Source: Auraticoccus cholistanensis (GTDB lineage: Bacteria; Actinomycetota; Actinomycetes; Propionibacteriales; Propionibacteriaceae). From it: a stretch of DNA of 64,000 nucleotides. A program made the position numbers and the translations under genes. Under the pieces are notes generated by a model that searched no databases, was not told the DNA's origin, and saw nothing but the letters and a program-made list of their open reading frames with translations. This document shows positions 26,405 to 33,942 of the stretch, one piece after another; the stretch's first letter is position 1, and each line of letters opens with the position of its first letter. The stretch covers positions 33,177 to 97,176 of the forward strand of contig NZ_WPCU01000002.1 of the NCBI RefSeq assembly GCF_009742705.1, in the 5' to 3' direction.

Positions 26405-26704
26405 ATGCTCGTCGCGTTCAGCATCAGCCCGGCCGCCGGGGACGACAGCGGCAGCGTGTCCGAGGCGGTGGCCGAGGCCGTCCGGATCGTCCGCGCCTCT
26501 GGCCTGCCCAACGAGACCAACGCCATGTTCACCAACATCGAGGGCGAGTGGGACGAGGTGATGGGCGTGGTGAAGCAGTGCGTCGACGCCCTCGCCGCCC
26601 GCACGCCCAGGGTCAGCCTGGTGCTCAAGGCCGACATCCGCCCCGGCCACACCGGCCAGCTCACCGCCAAGGTCGAGCGGGTCGAGCAGCGCCTGGCCGA
26701 GTGA
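26405..26704 (+). CDS. Thiamine-binding (MTH1187/YkoF-like) protein
   Basis: A 99-residue ferredoxin-like-fold protein of the family first described as UPF0045/MTH1187, some members of which bind thiamine. The start MLVAFSISPAA, the segment SGLPNETNAMFTNIEGEWDE and the final helix with VERVEQRLAE match the family throughout. The length is normal. It follows the rhamnosidase by 42 nt on the same strand, possibly in one transcript, although no functional link is evident. Confidence 0.85.
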   Translation: MLVAFSISPAAGDDSGSVSEAVAEAVRIVRASGLPNETNAMFTNIEGEWDEVMGVVKQCVDALAARTPRVSLVLKADIRPGHTGQLTAKVERVEQRLAE

Positions 26705-26728
26705 CTCCCCGGGCGGGTGCGCCGGTGC

Positions 26729-27634
26729 TCAGAGCAGGACGACCATGATCGCCACCGGCAGCGCGACCAGGCCGGCGGCGAGCGCGTAGACCGCGGCGCT
26801 CAGCAGCGAGCCGCCGCGGCTGCCGGCCAGCCGGCGGACCCGCTCGACGGTACCGACGTCGCCGGCACCGAGCGCGGCGACGGGGACGTGGCTGCCGGCC
26901 ATCCGCACCAGCGCCCGGGCCACCGGCACCGAGCCCACCCGACGGGTGGCGGCGTCGTCGGCCAGCATCTCGACCAGCAGCCGGCCCTCGTCGAGGGCGA
27001 CGTCGCTGCGCACCACCAGCGGGAAGGCGCGGTGCACCGAGGCGAACCAGTCCAGCACCACGTCGTGTCGGGCCCGCAGGTGCGCCCGTTCGTGGGCCAG
27101 CACGGCGGCCAGCTCGGTGCGGTCCAGCTGCTCCAGGGTGCCGGTGCTGACCACCAGCCGCGACTGCCGCATGCCGGGCAGGCAGTAGGCCATCGGCATC
27201 GCCTCGGCCAGCACCCGCACCCCGGACGCGTCGAGCCCGGTCAGCGCACCGCCGGCGGAGTCCACCTCGGCCAGCAGGTCCACGGCGCGACGGTGCCGGG
27301 CCCGCCGGCTGGCGGTCTGCCGGGCCACGCTGACCACGCCCCACACCAGCCGGACCACCACGTTGAGGGCGAACAGCAGCGCCAGCACCTGCAGCGCGGC
27401 CAGCACCGGGTGGCCGTCACCGAGGTGGCCCAGCTGCCAGGCGGTCACCACGCCGGCGCCGACCGTGGCGACCAGCGCGCTCACCGTGCCGGCCTGCCAG
27501 AGCACGAGTGCGGGACGGGGGACGGAGTGCAGGAACGTCCAGGTGCGCACCCACTGCGGCCCCGGGTTGACCAGGACGAGGGCGAGACAGGCGAGCAGCG
27601 GCCCCGTCAGCAGCCCCGCCATCGCCGTCCCCAC
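26729..27634 (-). CDS. M56-family membrane metalloprotease (BlaR1/HtpX-like)
   Basis: Membrane zinc peptidase of 301 residues. It has N-terminal helices, a cytoplasmic basic loop, and the catalytic site LAHERAHLRARHD with HExxH at about residues 178-182, then more helices and a last hydrophobic segment. Unlike BlaR1 it has no extracellular penicillin-binding sensor domain. M56 proteases paired with BlaI repressors cleave or control the repressor. The frame opens with GTG 27634, one base after the blaI stop; ATG 27622 is the alternative. Confidence 0.88.
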   Translation of the reverse strand: MGTAMAGLLTGPLLACLALVLVNPGPQWVRTWTFLHSVPRPALVLWQAGTVSALVATVGAGVVTAWQLGHLGDGHPVLAALQVLALLFALNVVVRLVWGVVSVARQTASRRARHRRAVDLLAEVDSAGGALTGLDASGVRVLAEAMPMAYCLPGMRQSRLVVSTGTLEQLDRTELAAVLAHERAHLRARHDVVLDWFASVHRAFPLVVRSDVALDEGRLLVEMLADDAATRRVGSVPVARALVRMAGSHVPVAALGAGDVGTVERVRRLAGSRGGSLLSAAVYALAAGLVALPVAIMVVLL

Positions 27635-27635
27635 G

Positions 27636-28025
27636 TCAGCCCCCGTCGGTGCCGTGACCGCGGTGGCGCGCCTCGACCTCGCCCAGCGCCTCGCGGAGCA
27701 GGGCCATCTCGTCGGGACTGACCCGGTCGACGAAGGCCATCAGGGCGGCGCTGCGGTCGAGGTCGCGGTCGTCGAGGGCGGTGTGCATCGCCTCGGCCAC
27801 CATCGACTCCCGGGACTGCGCCGGCCGGTAGATCCAGGCGCGGCCCTCCCGCTCGCGGGTCACCACGGACTTCTTGGCCAGCCGGTCCAGCACGGTCATC
27901 ACGGTCGTGTAGGCGAGGTCGCGCTCGCTGCCGAGCGCGGAGTGCACCTCGCGCACGCTGAGCGGGCGGTCCGCGGCCCACAGCCGTTCCATCACCGCAC
28001 GCTCGAGCTCACCCAGACCAGCCAC
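27636..28025 (-). CDS. BlaI/MecI/CopY-family transcriptional repressor
   Basis: A 129-residue winged-helix repressor. The DNA-binding domain covers residues 1-75: GELERAVMERLWAADRPLSV, then AYTTVMTVLDRLAKKSVVTR and the wing EGRAWIYRPA. The C-terminal dimerisation part contains SREDMV-like SRESMVAEAMHTALD. It is cotranscribed with the M56 protease, a standard signal-transduction pair. In mycobacteria BlaI also controls genes other than beta-lactamase. Target motifs may be those at 28036-28056 and 32411-32433. Confidence 0.92.
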   Translation of the reverse strand: MAGLGELERAVMERLWAADRPLSVREVHSALGSERDLAYTTVMTVLDRLAKKSVVTREREGRAWIYRPAQSRESMVAEAMHTALDDRDLDRSAALMAFVDRVSPDEMALLREALGEVEARHRGHGTDGG

Positions 28026-28035
28026 CCGGCCAGCC

Positions 28036-28056
28036 TACTACGCGCGGGAGTACGAC
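28036..28056. promoter_or_regulatory. Candidate BlaI operator before blaI
   Basis: TACTAC at 28036 and AGTACGAC at 28049 form a dyad with arms TACT/AGTA just upstream of the blaI start (GTG 28025). The octamer AGTACGAC occurs twice more before cydA. Autoregulation is usual for BlaI; the exact site is inferred. Confidence 0.5.
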
Positions 28057-28131
28057 CCAGCGTCATAGTTTCGTGGTCGCAGGAGGTCCTGGTTCTCGCC
28101 GCCTGTCCGCCGGTCAGGAGGGGGCTAGCGT

Positions 28132-28563
28132 GTGCGCGTGCTCAAGAACATCGACCCCCTGCTGACCGGGACGCTGCTGCACCTGCTCGACGAGCTGGGT
28201 CACGGCGACCAGCTGGCTCTCGTGGACCGCAACTTCCCGGCCTACCGCTACCGGGTCCCCGTGGTCGACCTGCGCGGCGCCGACACCGCTGCAGCGGCCG
28301 AGGCGCTGTTCTCGGTCCTCCCGCTGGACGCCTACGTCGAGCACCCGGTGCGGCGGATGGAGGTCGACGGCGAGCCGAACACCGTCCACGCCGCCACCGC
28401 CGCCCTGCAGCGGGCCGCCGACGCGGCCGAGGGCCGTCCGGTCGGCGTCGCCGGGGTCGAGCGTTTCGCGTTCTACGAGCTGACCCGCGAGGCGATGGTG
28501 CTCGTCCAGACCGGGGAGACCATCGGCTACAGCAACTACCTGCTGCGCAAGGGCGTCGTCTGA
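28132..28563 (+). CDS. RbsD/FucU-family sugar mutarotase
   Basis: A 143-residue protein that interconverts sugar anomers before phosphorylation or isomerisation. Family marks are LKNIDPLLTGTLLHLLDELGHGD at the start (too long to be chance), the catalytic His/Asp region in ELGHGDQLALVDRNFPAY, and the C-terminal GETIGYSNYLLRKGVV block typical of FucU. An AGGAGGGGG run ends 7 nt before GTG 28132; GTG 28138 is an alternative. It is divergent from blaI and converges on the catabolic operon at 28681-31099, with which it probably works. Confidence 0.88.
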   Translation: MRVLKNIDPLLTGTLLHLLDELGHGDQLALVDRNFPAYRYRVPVVDLRGADTAAAAEALFSVLPLDAYVEHPVRRMEVDGEPNTVHAATAALQRAADAAEGRPVGVAGVERFAFYELTREAMVLVQTGETIGYSNYLLRKGVV

Positions 28564-28613
28564 GCCTGATCGGTGCTGGTTCCAGAACCTGCTCATGGCG
28601 TGAGGCCGGCGCT

Positions 28614-28633
28614 CATGGGCCGTCGGCCCCATG
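28614..28633. terminator. Possible bidirectional terminator between convergent genes
   Basis: CATGGGCC-GTC-GGCCCCATG forms an 8-bp stem with one bulged C between fucU (+) and the AroE-like gene (-). The octamer GCTCATGG is also repeated at 28591 and 28611. Weak evidence. Confidence 0.35.
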
Positions 28634-28680
28634 CCATGGACAGCTTCTGGTGCTCACTCCCCGCGGGCGGCTCGACGCCG

Positions 28681-29619
28681 CTACTGCCGGTAGGGCTCGG
28701 CCGCCTCGGCCAGCCGGTCCACCAGCTCCTCGGTGAGCGTCAGGTCGAAGACCCGGGCGACCACCTGCGACCAGCCGTGGACGAAGTAGCGCCAGCCGTC
28801 CGCGACCGTGAGCGAGCGGGCGGACTGCTGGGCGCGGGCCTGGTGCAGGAAGTCCAGACCGCCGCGGTAGTTGAACTCCCACACCACCGCCCGCTCGGGG
28901 AAGACCGCGTCGTCGGGCAGCGGGCTGCCGGGGCGGTCCTTGCCCAGCCCGGTGGCGTTGACCACCAGCGACCCCGGCGCGGCTGACGCCACCAGCCGGG
29001 CCGGCTCGTCGGCGTCGCCCACCAGGGCGGTGTGCAGCTCGGTGGCGCCCGCCCGGGGGCCGAGCACGCCGGTGAGGTGGGCCAGCCGCTCGGCGGAGGT
29101 GTCGGTGACGACGATCCGCCGCGGCCGGTCGGCCCGATGCAGCAGGTTCCACGCCAGCGCCAGCCCGGCCCCGCCGGCTCCCAGCACGACCGCCTCGGCG
29201 CCGGGGGAGAAGTGCTCGGGGCCGATCAGCTCCTCCAGGGCCAGTCCGGCGGTGACCGGGTCGAGGGCGTGCGCCACCAGCCGGTCGTCCCGCTTGGTGA
29301 TGGCCGAGACCTCCCCGGCGGCGCGGGCGAAGGCGTCCGCCTCGGCGAAGCGGTCGTGCGCCGCCGCCCACAGGTTCATCTTGTGCGTGGTGACCAGGGC
29401 GCCCCGGTGGGCGGGGTCGGCGGCGATCTCGTCCACCAGGGCCCGGTAGCGCTCGGGACCGGCGTCCAGCGGCAGGTCGTAGCCCACCAGCCGCCGGGTG
29501 GGCAGGTCGAGCAGCTCGGCCCAGACGGGGAAGACCGCCATGATCGACGACGACCCGGTGGTGACCCCGACGAACCCCATCCGCACGGTGCCGGTGAGGT
29601 CGGCGGTCTGCTCAGCCAC
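28681..29619 (-). CDS. Shikimate-dehydrogenase-like protein in a sugar operon
   Basis: A 312-residue AroE-superfamily oxidoreductase. The Rossmann half has the NAD(P) loop VVLGAGGAGLALAW. The catalytic Lys and Asp equivalents can be placed in VTTHKMNLW and ALDPVTAG. The substrate-side motif is GVTTGSSSIMAVFP instead of the usual GxPIxHSxSP, so shikimate is probably not the substrate. It overlaps the aldolase gene start by 8 nt and ends the kinase-aldolase operon, pointing to oxidation or reduction of a sugar acid or polyol. Substrate unknown. Confidence 0.78.
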   Translation of the reverse strand: MAEQTADLTGTVRMGFVGVTTGSSSIMAVFPVWAELLDLPTRRLVGYDLPLDAGPERYRALVDEIAADPAHRGALVTTHKMNLWAAAHDRFAEADAFARAAGEVSAITKRDDRLVAHALDPVTAGLALEELIGPEHFSPGAEAVVLGAGGAGLALAWNLLHRADRPRRIVVTDTSAERLAHLTGVLGPRAGATELHTALVGDADEPARLVASAAPGSLVVNATGLGKDRPGSPLPDDAVFPERAVVWEFNYRGGLDFLHQARAQQSARSLTVADGWRYFVHGWSQVVARVFDLTLTEELVDRLAEAAEPYRQ

Positions 29620-30253
29620 GCCCGACCTCGCGCCAGGCCGCGGCGAACGCGGCGGCGCGCTCGCGGACGACGGCCAGGTCGCCCGAGGCCAGCGCGGCCG
29701 GCGGCACCAGGTCGCTGCCGGCGCCGACGGCCAGCGCCCCGGCCGCCACCCACTCCGACACGTTGTCGGGGGAGACGCCGCCGGTGGGCATCATCACCAC
29801 GTCGGGGAAGGGTCCGCGCAGCGCCTTGAGGAACGCCGGGCCACCCAGCGAGGCGGGGAACAGCTTGCAGACGTCGACGCCCAGCTCGACCGCGGTCATC
29901 ACCTCGCTGGGGGTCAGCACGCCGGACATGGTGACCAGCCCGGTGGCCTTCATCGCCGCGACCACGCCCGGCGACGTGCCGGGGCTGACCAGGAAGCGGG
30001 CTCCGGCGGCGGCCGCCTGCTCGGCCTGCTGCGGGGTGGTGATGGTGCCGGCTCCCAGCACGATGGCGTCGCCGTGCCGGCGGCCGAGCTCGGCGATCAC
30101 CGCGGGGGCGCCGGGGGTGGAGTAGGTGACCTCGACCCCGGTGACGCCGCCGGCGACCAGGGCCTCGACGGCCTCCAGCGCGCTCTGCGCCGAGGGGGCG
30201 CGGAGCACGGCGATGACCCCGGTGCGGGCGAGCTCGTCGAGGGTGGTGGTCAT
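29612..30253 (-). CDS. KDPG/KHG-type 2-keto-3-deoxy acid aldolase
   Basis: Class I aldolase of 213 residues that cleaves a 2-keto-3-deoxy-6-phospho sugar acid to pyruvate and an aldehyde such as glyceraldehyde 3-phosphate. The Schiff-base Lys is in DVCKLFPAS near residue 132. Other family marks are GVTGVEVTYSTPGA near 35, GAGTITTPQQAEQAAAAGA near 70, FLVSPG and MPTGGVSPDNV. It sits 9 nt after the PfkB kinase and overlaps the AroE-like gene, so kinase and aldolase act in sequence, as in the lower Entner-Doudoroff or uronate route. Confidence 0.9.
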   Translation of the reverse strand: MTTTLDELARTGVIAVLRAPSAQSALEAVEALVAGGVTGVEVTYSTPGAPAVIAELGRRHGDAIVLGAGTITTPQQAEQAAAAGARFLVSPGTSPGVVAAMKATGLVTMSGVLTPSEVMTAVELGVDVCKLFPASLGGPAFLKALRGPFPDVVMMPTGGVSPDNVSEWVAAGALAVGAGSDLVPPAALASGDLAVVRERAAAFAAAWREVGRG

Positions 30254-30262
30254 GGCTGCTCC

Positions 30263-31099
30263 TCAGACAGGTGCGGACGGGCTGGGCGGCGGGGGCTGGG
30301 CCCCCGGGTGTCGGACGGTGTCGGCGGCCGCCCGGGAGGCGGCGGTCATCGCGGCGCGCGGGTCGTCGCCCAGCGCGAGGCGGGCGGCCAGGGTGCCGCA
30401 GTAGGCGTCCCCGGCGCCGGTGGTGTCGACCGGCTGCACGACCGGGGCGGGCACCCGGTGCGGGCCCCAGCGGGAGCCCTCGGCACCCACGGTGACGAGC
30501 AGGCTGGGGCACTCCAGGCCGTCGGCCTGCAGCAGCCGGTGCTCGTGCTCGTTGACCACCACCGGGTCGGCGAGGGCGAGCACGTCGGGGGCCAGCGCGG
30601 CGTAGGGAGCCAGGTTGAGGACGACCCGGGCGCCCCGACCGGCCGCGAGCCGGACGGCGGCCTCCACCACCTCGGTGCGCAGCTCCAGCTGCACCAGCAG
30701 CACGTCACCGGGGCCGAGGTCGTCCAGCAGCCGCAGGTCGGGCAGCTCGACGCAGGCGTTGGCCCCCGGGGCCACCACGATCATGTTGTCGTGGTCGGCG
30801 TCGACGTAGACGACCGCCGTGCCGGTGGGGACGCCGGCCGCGGTCAGCAGCCGGCTGGTGTCCACCCCGAACCGGTCCAGCCGGTCGCGGTAGGCCGTGC
30901 CGGGGGCGTCGTCGCCCACCTTGCCGACGAGGACCGTGGGAGCGCCGGCCCGGGCGGCGGCGACGGCCTGGTTGGCGCCCTTGCCGCCGAAGCGGTGCTC
31001 AAGACCGCTCGACATCACCGTCTCCCCGGTCCGGGGGTGGCGGGGCACCTGCAGGTGCAGGTCGGCGTTCACCGAACCCAGCACGACCACGCGGCTCAT
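30263..31099 (-). CDS. PfkB-family sugar kinase, ribokinase-like
   Basis: ATP-dependent sugar kinase of 278 residues. N-terminal VVVLGSVNADLHLQVPRHP and HRFGGKGANQAVAAARAGA are ribokinase-type substrate-side motifs. The catalytic PfkB signature DTTGAGDAYCGTLAA carries the general-base Asp. It is a little shorter than the usual about 300 and ends in a Pro-rich tail. Followed by a KDPG-type aldolase, so phosphorylation of a keto-deoxy sugar acid is as likely as ribose. It leads the operon kinase - aldolase - AroE-like. Confidence 0.88.
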   Translation of the reverse strand: MSRVVVLGSVNADLHLQVPRHPRTGETVMSSGLEHRFGGKGANQAVAAARAGAPTVLVGKVGDDAPGTAYRDRLDRFGVDTSRLLTAAGVPTGTAVVYVDADHDNMIVVAPGANACVELPDLRLLDDLGPGDVLLVQLELRTEVVEAAVRLAAGRGARVVLNLAPYAALAPDVLALADPVVVNEHEHRLLQADGLECPSLLVTVGAEGSRWGPHRVPAPVVQPVDTTGAGDAYCGTLAARLALGDDPRAAMTAASRAAADTVRHPGAQPPPPSPSAPV

Positions 31100-31114
31100 C
31101 GGCGGAGGCCTCCT

Positions 31115-31134
31115 GGTCGGACGTGGGTCGGACG
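31115..31134. promoter_or_regulatory. Direct repeat before the sugar kinase operon
   Basis: GGTCGGACG occurs at 31115-31123 and 31126-31134, an 11-bp period (one helical turn) just upstream of the kinase start at 31099. This may be an activator or repressor site; no adjacent regulator gene is evident. Confidence 0.4.
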
Positions 31135-31243
31135 AGGGCGGTGGGCCGCAGCAGCCGCCGGTCCGCCCCGCTCGTCAGCCTAACGACGTGCCGGCCCGCG
31201 TCCGGGCGATTCGGCGGTGTCGTCCCCTCGTGGCGGCCGGCCG

Positions 31244-32131
31244 TCAGCCGGCGTGCTGCCCGGCGGCGACCAGCCAGCCCCGCATGGTGGCCAGGGCGTG
31301 GCGGGCGAGGTCCTCGGAGTCCTCCCACAGCGTCCGCCAGATCGCCAGGTCGTCCGACAGGCTGCGCATCACCACCGCGTCGGAGAAGCTCTCGAAGGTG
31401 ATCGCCCCGGAGTAGCCGGTGGTGGCCAGCGCCCGGAAGAAGCCGGCGAGGTCGACGTGGCCGGAGCCCAGGTAGCCGCGGTGGTTCTCCCCGACGTGGA
31501 CGTAGCCCAGCCGGTCGCCCACCTCCAGCACCGGGGTCACCAGGTCCGTCTCCTCGATGTTCATGTGGTACGTGTCCAGGTGGATCACCAGGTTGTCCGC
31601 GCCCACGTCGTCGGCCAGCCGCAGCGCGTCCCGGGCGGTGTTGACCACGTTGGTCTCGTAGCGGTTGCAGATCTCCAGCCCCAGGGTCATGCCCAGCCCC
31701 TCGGCCTCGCGGGCCAGCTCGCGCAGGCTGGCCACCACGTTGGCCCGGCCGCGCGCCGACATCGGCGCCGACGCCTTGCCGAAGGCGCTGTAGAGGGCGC
31801 CGGTGAGGACGGTCCCACCCAGCTCCGAGGTCACCCGCAGCGAGTGGACGGCGAGCTCCAGCCCGCGCTGCACGACGGCCGGGTCCTCGCTGGACACGTC
31901 GGCGTCGGCCGACAGCCCGCGCGAACAGGCCACCTGCAGCCCGTGCTGCTCGAGCAGCGCCCGGGTGGCGGCGGTGTCGATCACCGGCTCGCGGTCCGGT
32001 GCGACGTCGTGCAGCGAGAACTCCACCAGGTCGTAGCCGCAGGCGCTGCTGCGCTCGACGACCCGGCGGACGTCGTCCGGGCCGGTGCCGCCGGCCCAGA
32101 CCAGGGCGTGGACGCCCAACGGGTTGCTCAC
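31244..32131 (-). CDS. Sugar epimerase/isomerase, DTE (psicose/tagatose 3-epimerase)-like
   Basis: TIM-barrel metal enzyme of 295 residues of the xylose-isomerase-like family. The metal ligands expected in D-tagatose/D-psicose 3-epimerases are visible: Glu in LGLEICNRYETN, Asp in VIHLDTYHMNIEE, His in YVHVGENHRG and Glu in ITFESFSD. GTG 32131 is preceded by GAGGAGG. It precedes the kinase operon on the same strand by 144 nt. Likely role is to epimerise a free ketose before phosphorylation; substrate unknown. Confidence 0.87.
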   Translation of the reverse strand: MSNPLGVHALVWAGGTGPDDVRRVVERSSACGYDLVEFSLHDVAPDREPVIDTAATRALLEQHGLQVACSRGLSADADVSSEDPAVVQRGLELAVHSLRVTSELGGTVLTGALYSAFGKASAPMSARGRANVVASLRELAREAEGLGMTLGLEICNRYETNVVNTARDALRLADDVGADNLVIHLDTYHMNIEETDLVTPVLEVGDRLGYVHVGENHRGYLGSGHVDLAGFFRALATTGYSGAITFESFSDAVVMRSLSDDLAIWRTLWEDSEDLARHALATMRGWLVAAGQHAG

Positions 32132-32387
32132 AGCGGCCTCCTCGGTCTCGTGATTGCGGCGCCACGCCCGGCCGCCAGCTCCTCGGCGCGGTCCATCAGC
32201 GCGGCGCCGATCCCGCGCCGGCGGTGGCGACCAGACCGCTCCGGGTGCCCGCCGCCTGCTCGGCCAGGTAGCGCTGGAACAGCGAGATCGGCTTCGACCA
32301 GCCGAGCTCGGTGAAGGCGTCGCCCAGCCGGGCCTCGTCGCCGGCTGTCAGCGGCCGGATCGCGGCGGCGGGATCCATGCCGGTCAC
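32128..32387 (-). pseudogene. Decayed GNAT acetyltransferase
   Basis: The frame from ATG 32387 encodes a GNAT N-terminus (AIRPLTAGDEARLGDAFTEL, then LFQRYLAEQAAGTRSGLVAT) but stops at 32196 after 63 residues. In another frame, from about 32230 down to the stop at 32128, the acetyl-CoA loop and following helix continue as RHRRRGIGAALMDRAEELAA. The central strands between them are missing, so an internal deletion with frameshift best explains it. The second frame ends in a TGA that overlaps the epimerase GTG. Confidence 0.72.
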
Positions 32388-32410
32388 GCTAGCCGACGAC
32401 GGGTGTGACG

Positions 32411-32433
32411 AGTACGACAGTCCTTAGTACGAC
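32411..32433. promoter_or_regulatory. AGTACGAC direct repeat in the cydA promoter
   Basis: AGTACGAC at 32411-32418 and 32426-32433 (15-nt period) lies 22-44 nt upstream of the cydA start, where it would overlap a promoter. The same octamer is in the blaI promoter at 28049. A BlaI-controlled bd oxidase is a testable reading. Confidence 0.5.
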
Positions 32434-32454
32434 AAGCAGTAGTAGATTGGCCCC

Positions 32455-33906
32455 ATGGAAGCCGTCGACCTCGCCCGGTGGCAGTTCGCGATCACGACCG
32501 TCTACCACTTCTTCTTCGTCCCGCTGACGATCGGGCTGTCCGCCCTGGTGGCGGTCATGCAGACGGTCTGGGTCCGCACCGGGGCGGAGCGGTGGCTGCG
32601 GCTCACCCGCTTCTTCGGCAAGCTCTTCCTGATCAACTTCATCCTGGGGGTGGTCACCGGTCTGGTGCAGGAGTTCCAGTTCGGCATGAACTGGAGCGAG
32701 TACTCCCGGTTCGTCGGCGACATCTTCGGCGCCCCGCTGGCGCTGGAGGGCCTGCTCGCGTTCTTCCTGGAGTCGACCTTCCTGGGGCTGTGGGTCTTCG
32801 GGTGGGACCGGCTGCCGCAGCGGCTGCACCTGATGTGCATCTGGCTCGCCTCGACCGGCACCGTGTTCAGCGCCTACTTCATCCTGGCGGCCAACTCCTT
32901 CATGCAGAACCCGGTGGGCTTCACGGTCGACGCCGAGCGCGGCCGCGCCGAGCTGACCGACTTCGGCGCCGTGCTGATGAACCCGGTGGCCGTGGTCACC
33001 TTCCCGCACCAGGTCTTCGCCTGCTTCATGGTGGCCGGGGCCTTCGTCGCCGCCGTCGCCGCCTGGCACCTCCTCCGCTCCGCGGCGCGGCCCGCCGGGC
33101 AGCCCGAGGACGGCGACCCCGAGCAGCAGCCGGAGCAGGCCGAGGAGCGGGCCCGCACCTGGCGCGCGGCGCTGCGGCTCGGCGCGGTGACCCTGCTGGT
33201 GGCCGGTGTGGGGGTGGTGCTCACCGGCGACCTGCAGGGCAAGGTGATGTACGACGTCCAGCCGATGAAGATGGCCGCCGCCGAGGCGGCCTGGGAGACC
33301 GAGCAGCCGGCGTCCTTCTCGGTGCTGACCATCGGCACCCTCGACGGCGAGCACGAGCTCTTCTCGATCAAGATCCCCTACGTCCTCAGCTTCCTGGCCA
33401 CCGGCAGCTTCACCGGCGAGGTGGTGGGCATCGACGAGCTGCAGGCCGCCTACGAGGCGACCTGGGGACCGGGCAGCTACACCCCCAACATCCCGCTCGC
33501 GTACTGGTCCTTCCGGCTGATGATGGGTCTGGGGATGGCCTCGCTGGCCGCCGGCGCGCTGCTGCTGTGGGTCACCCGCGGCCGCCGGATCCCCCGGGGC
33601 CGGTGGACGCCGCTGCTGGTCGCCCTGCCGCTGCTGCCGCTGCTGGCCAACTCCTTCGGCTGGATCTTCACCGAGACCGGACGCCAGCCGTGGCTGGTGT
33701 TCGGGCTGCTCCCCACCGCGGCCGGTGTCTCGCCCTCCACCTCGGTGGCCGAGGTGGTGGTGTCTCTGCTCGCCTTCACCGGCGTCTACACCGCGCTGGC
33801 CGTGGTCGAGGTGCGGCTGATGCTGACCTGGATCCGCAAGGGACTCGACGAGGCGCCGCCGCCGCGGGTGCTGGCCGAGGACGAGCCCCTCACCTTCGCC
33901 TACTGA
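32455..33906 (+). CDS. cydA: Cytochrome bd ubiquinol/menaquinol oxidase subunit I
   Basis: Catalytic haem subunit of the bd-type terminal oxidase, 483 residues, nine membrane helices. ARWQFAITTVYHFFFVPLTI includes the N-terminal haem-ligand His near residue 19. GRQPW is present as TGRQPWLVFG. The Q-loop between helices 6 and 7 (around residues 255-330) is of moderate, short-Q length. The quinol in actinobacteria is menaquinol. No strong Shine-Dalgarno is seen before ATG 32455. First gene of the cydAB-cydDC operon. Confidence 0.96.
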   Translation: MEAVDLARWQFAITTVYHFFFVPLTIGLSALVAVMQTVWVRTGAERWLRLTRFFGKLFLINFILGVVTGLVQEFQFGMNWSEYSRFVGDIFGAPLALEGLLAFFLESTFLGLWVFGWDRLPQRLHLMCIWLASTGTVFSAYFILAANSFMQNPVGFTVDAERGRAELTDFGAVLMNPVAVVTFPHQVFACFMVAGAFVAAVAAWHLLRSAARPAGQPEDGDPEQQPEQAEERARTWRAALRLGAVTLLVAGVGVVLTGDLQGKVMYDVQPMKMAAAEAAWETEQPASFSVLTIGTLDGEHELFSIKIPYVLSFLATGSFTGEVVGIDELQAAYEATWGPGSYTPNIPLAYWSFRLMMGLGMASLAAGALLLWVTRGRRIPRGRWTPLLVALPLLPLLANSFGWIFTETGRQPWLVFGLLPTAAGVSPSTSVAEVVVSLLAFTGVYTALAVVEVRLMLTWIRKGLDEAPPPRVLAEDEPLTFAY

Positions 33907-33942
33907 CCGACCGCCCGCCGACCTCATCGACTGGAGCTGACG

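Noticed and set aside
28681-29619. Calling this gene aroE of the shikimate pathway
   Set aside because: The substrate motif differs, and the gene is coupled to a sugar aldolase and kinase, not to aromatic synthesis genes.
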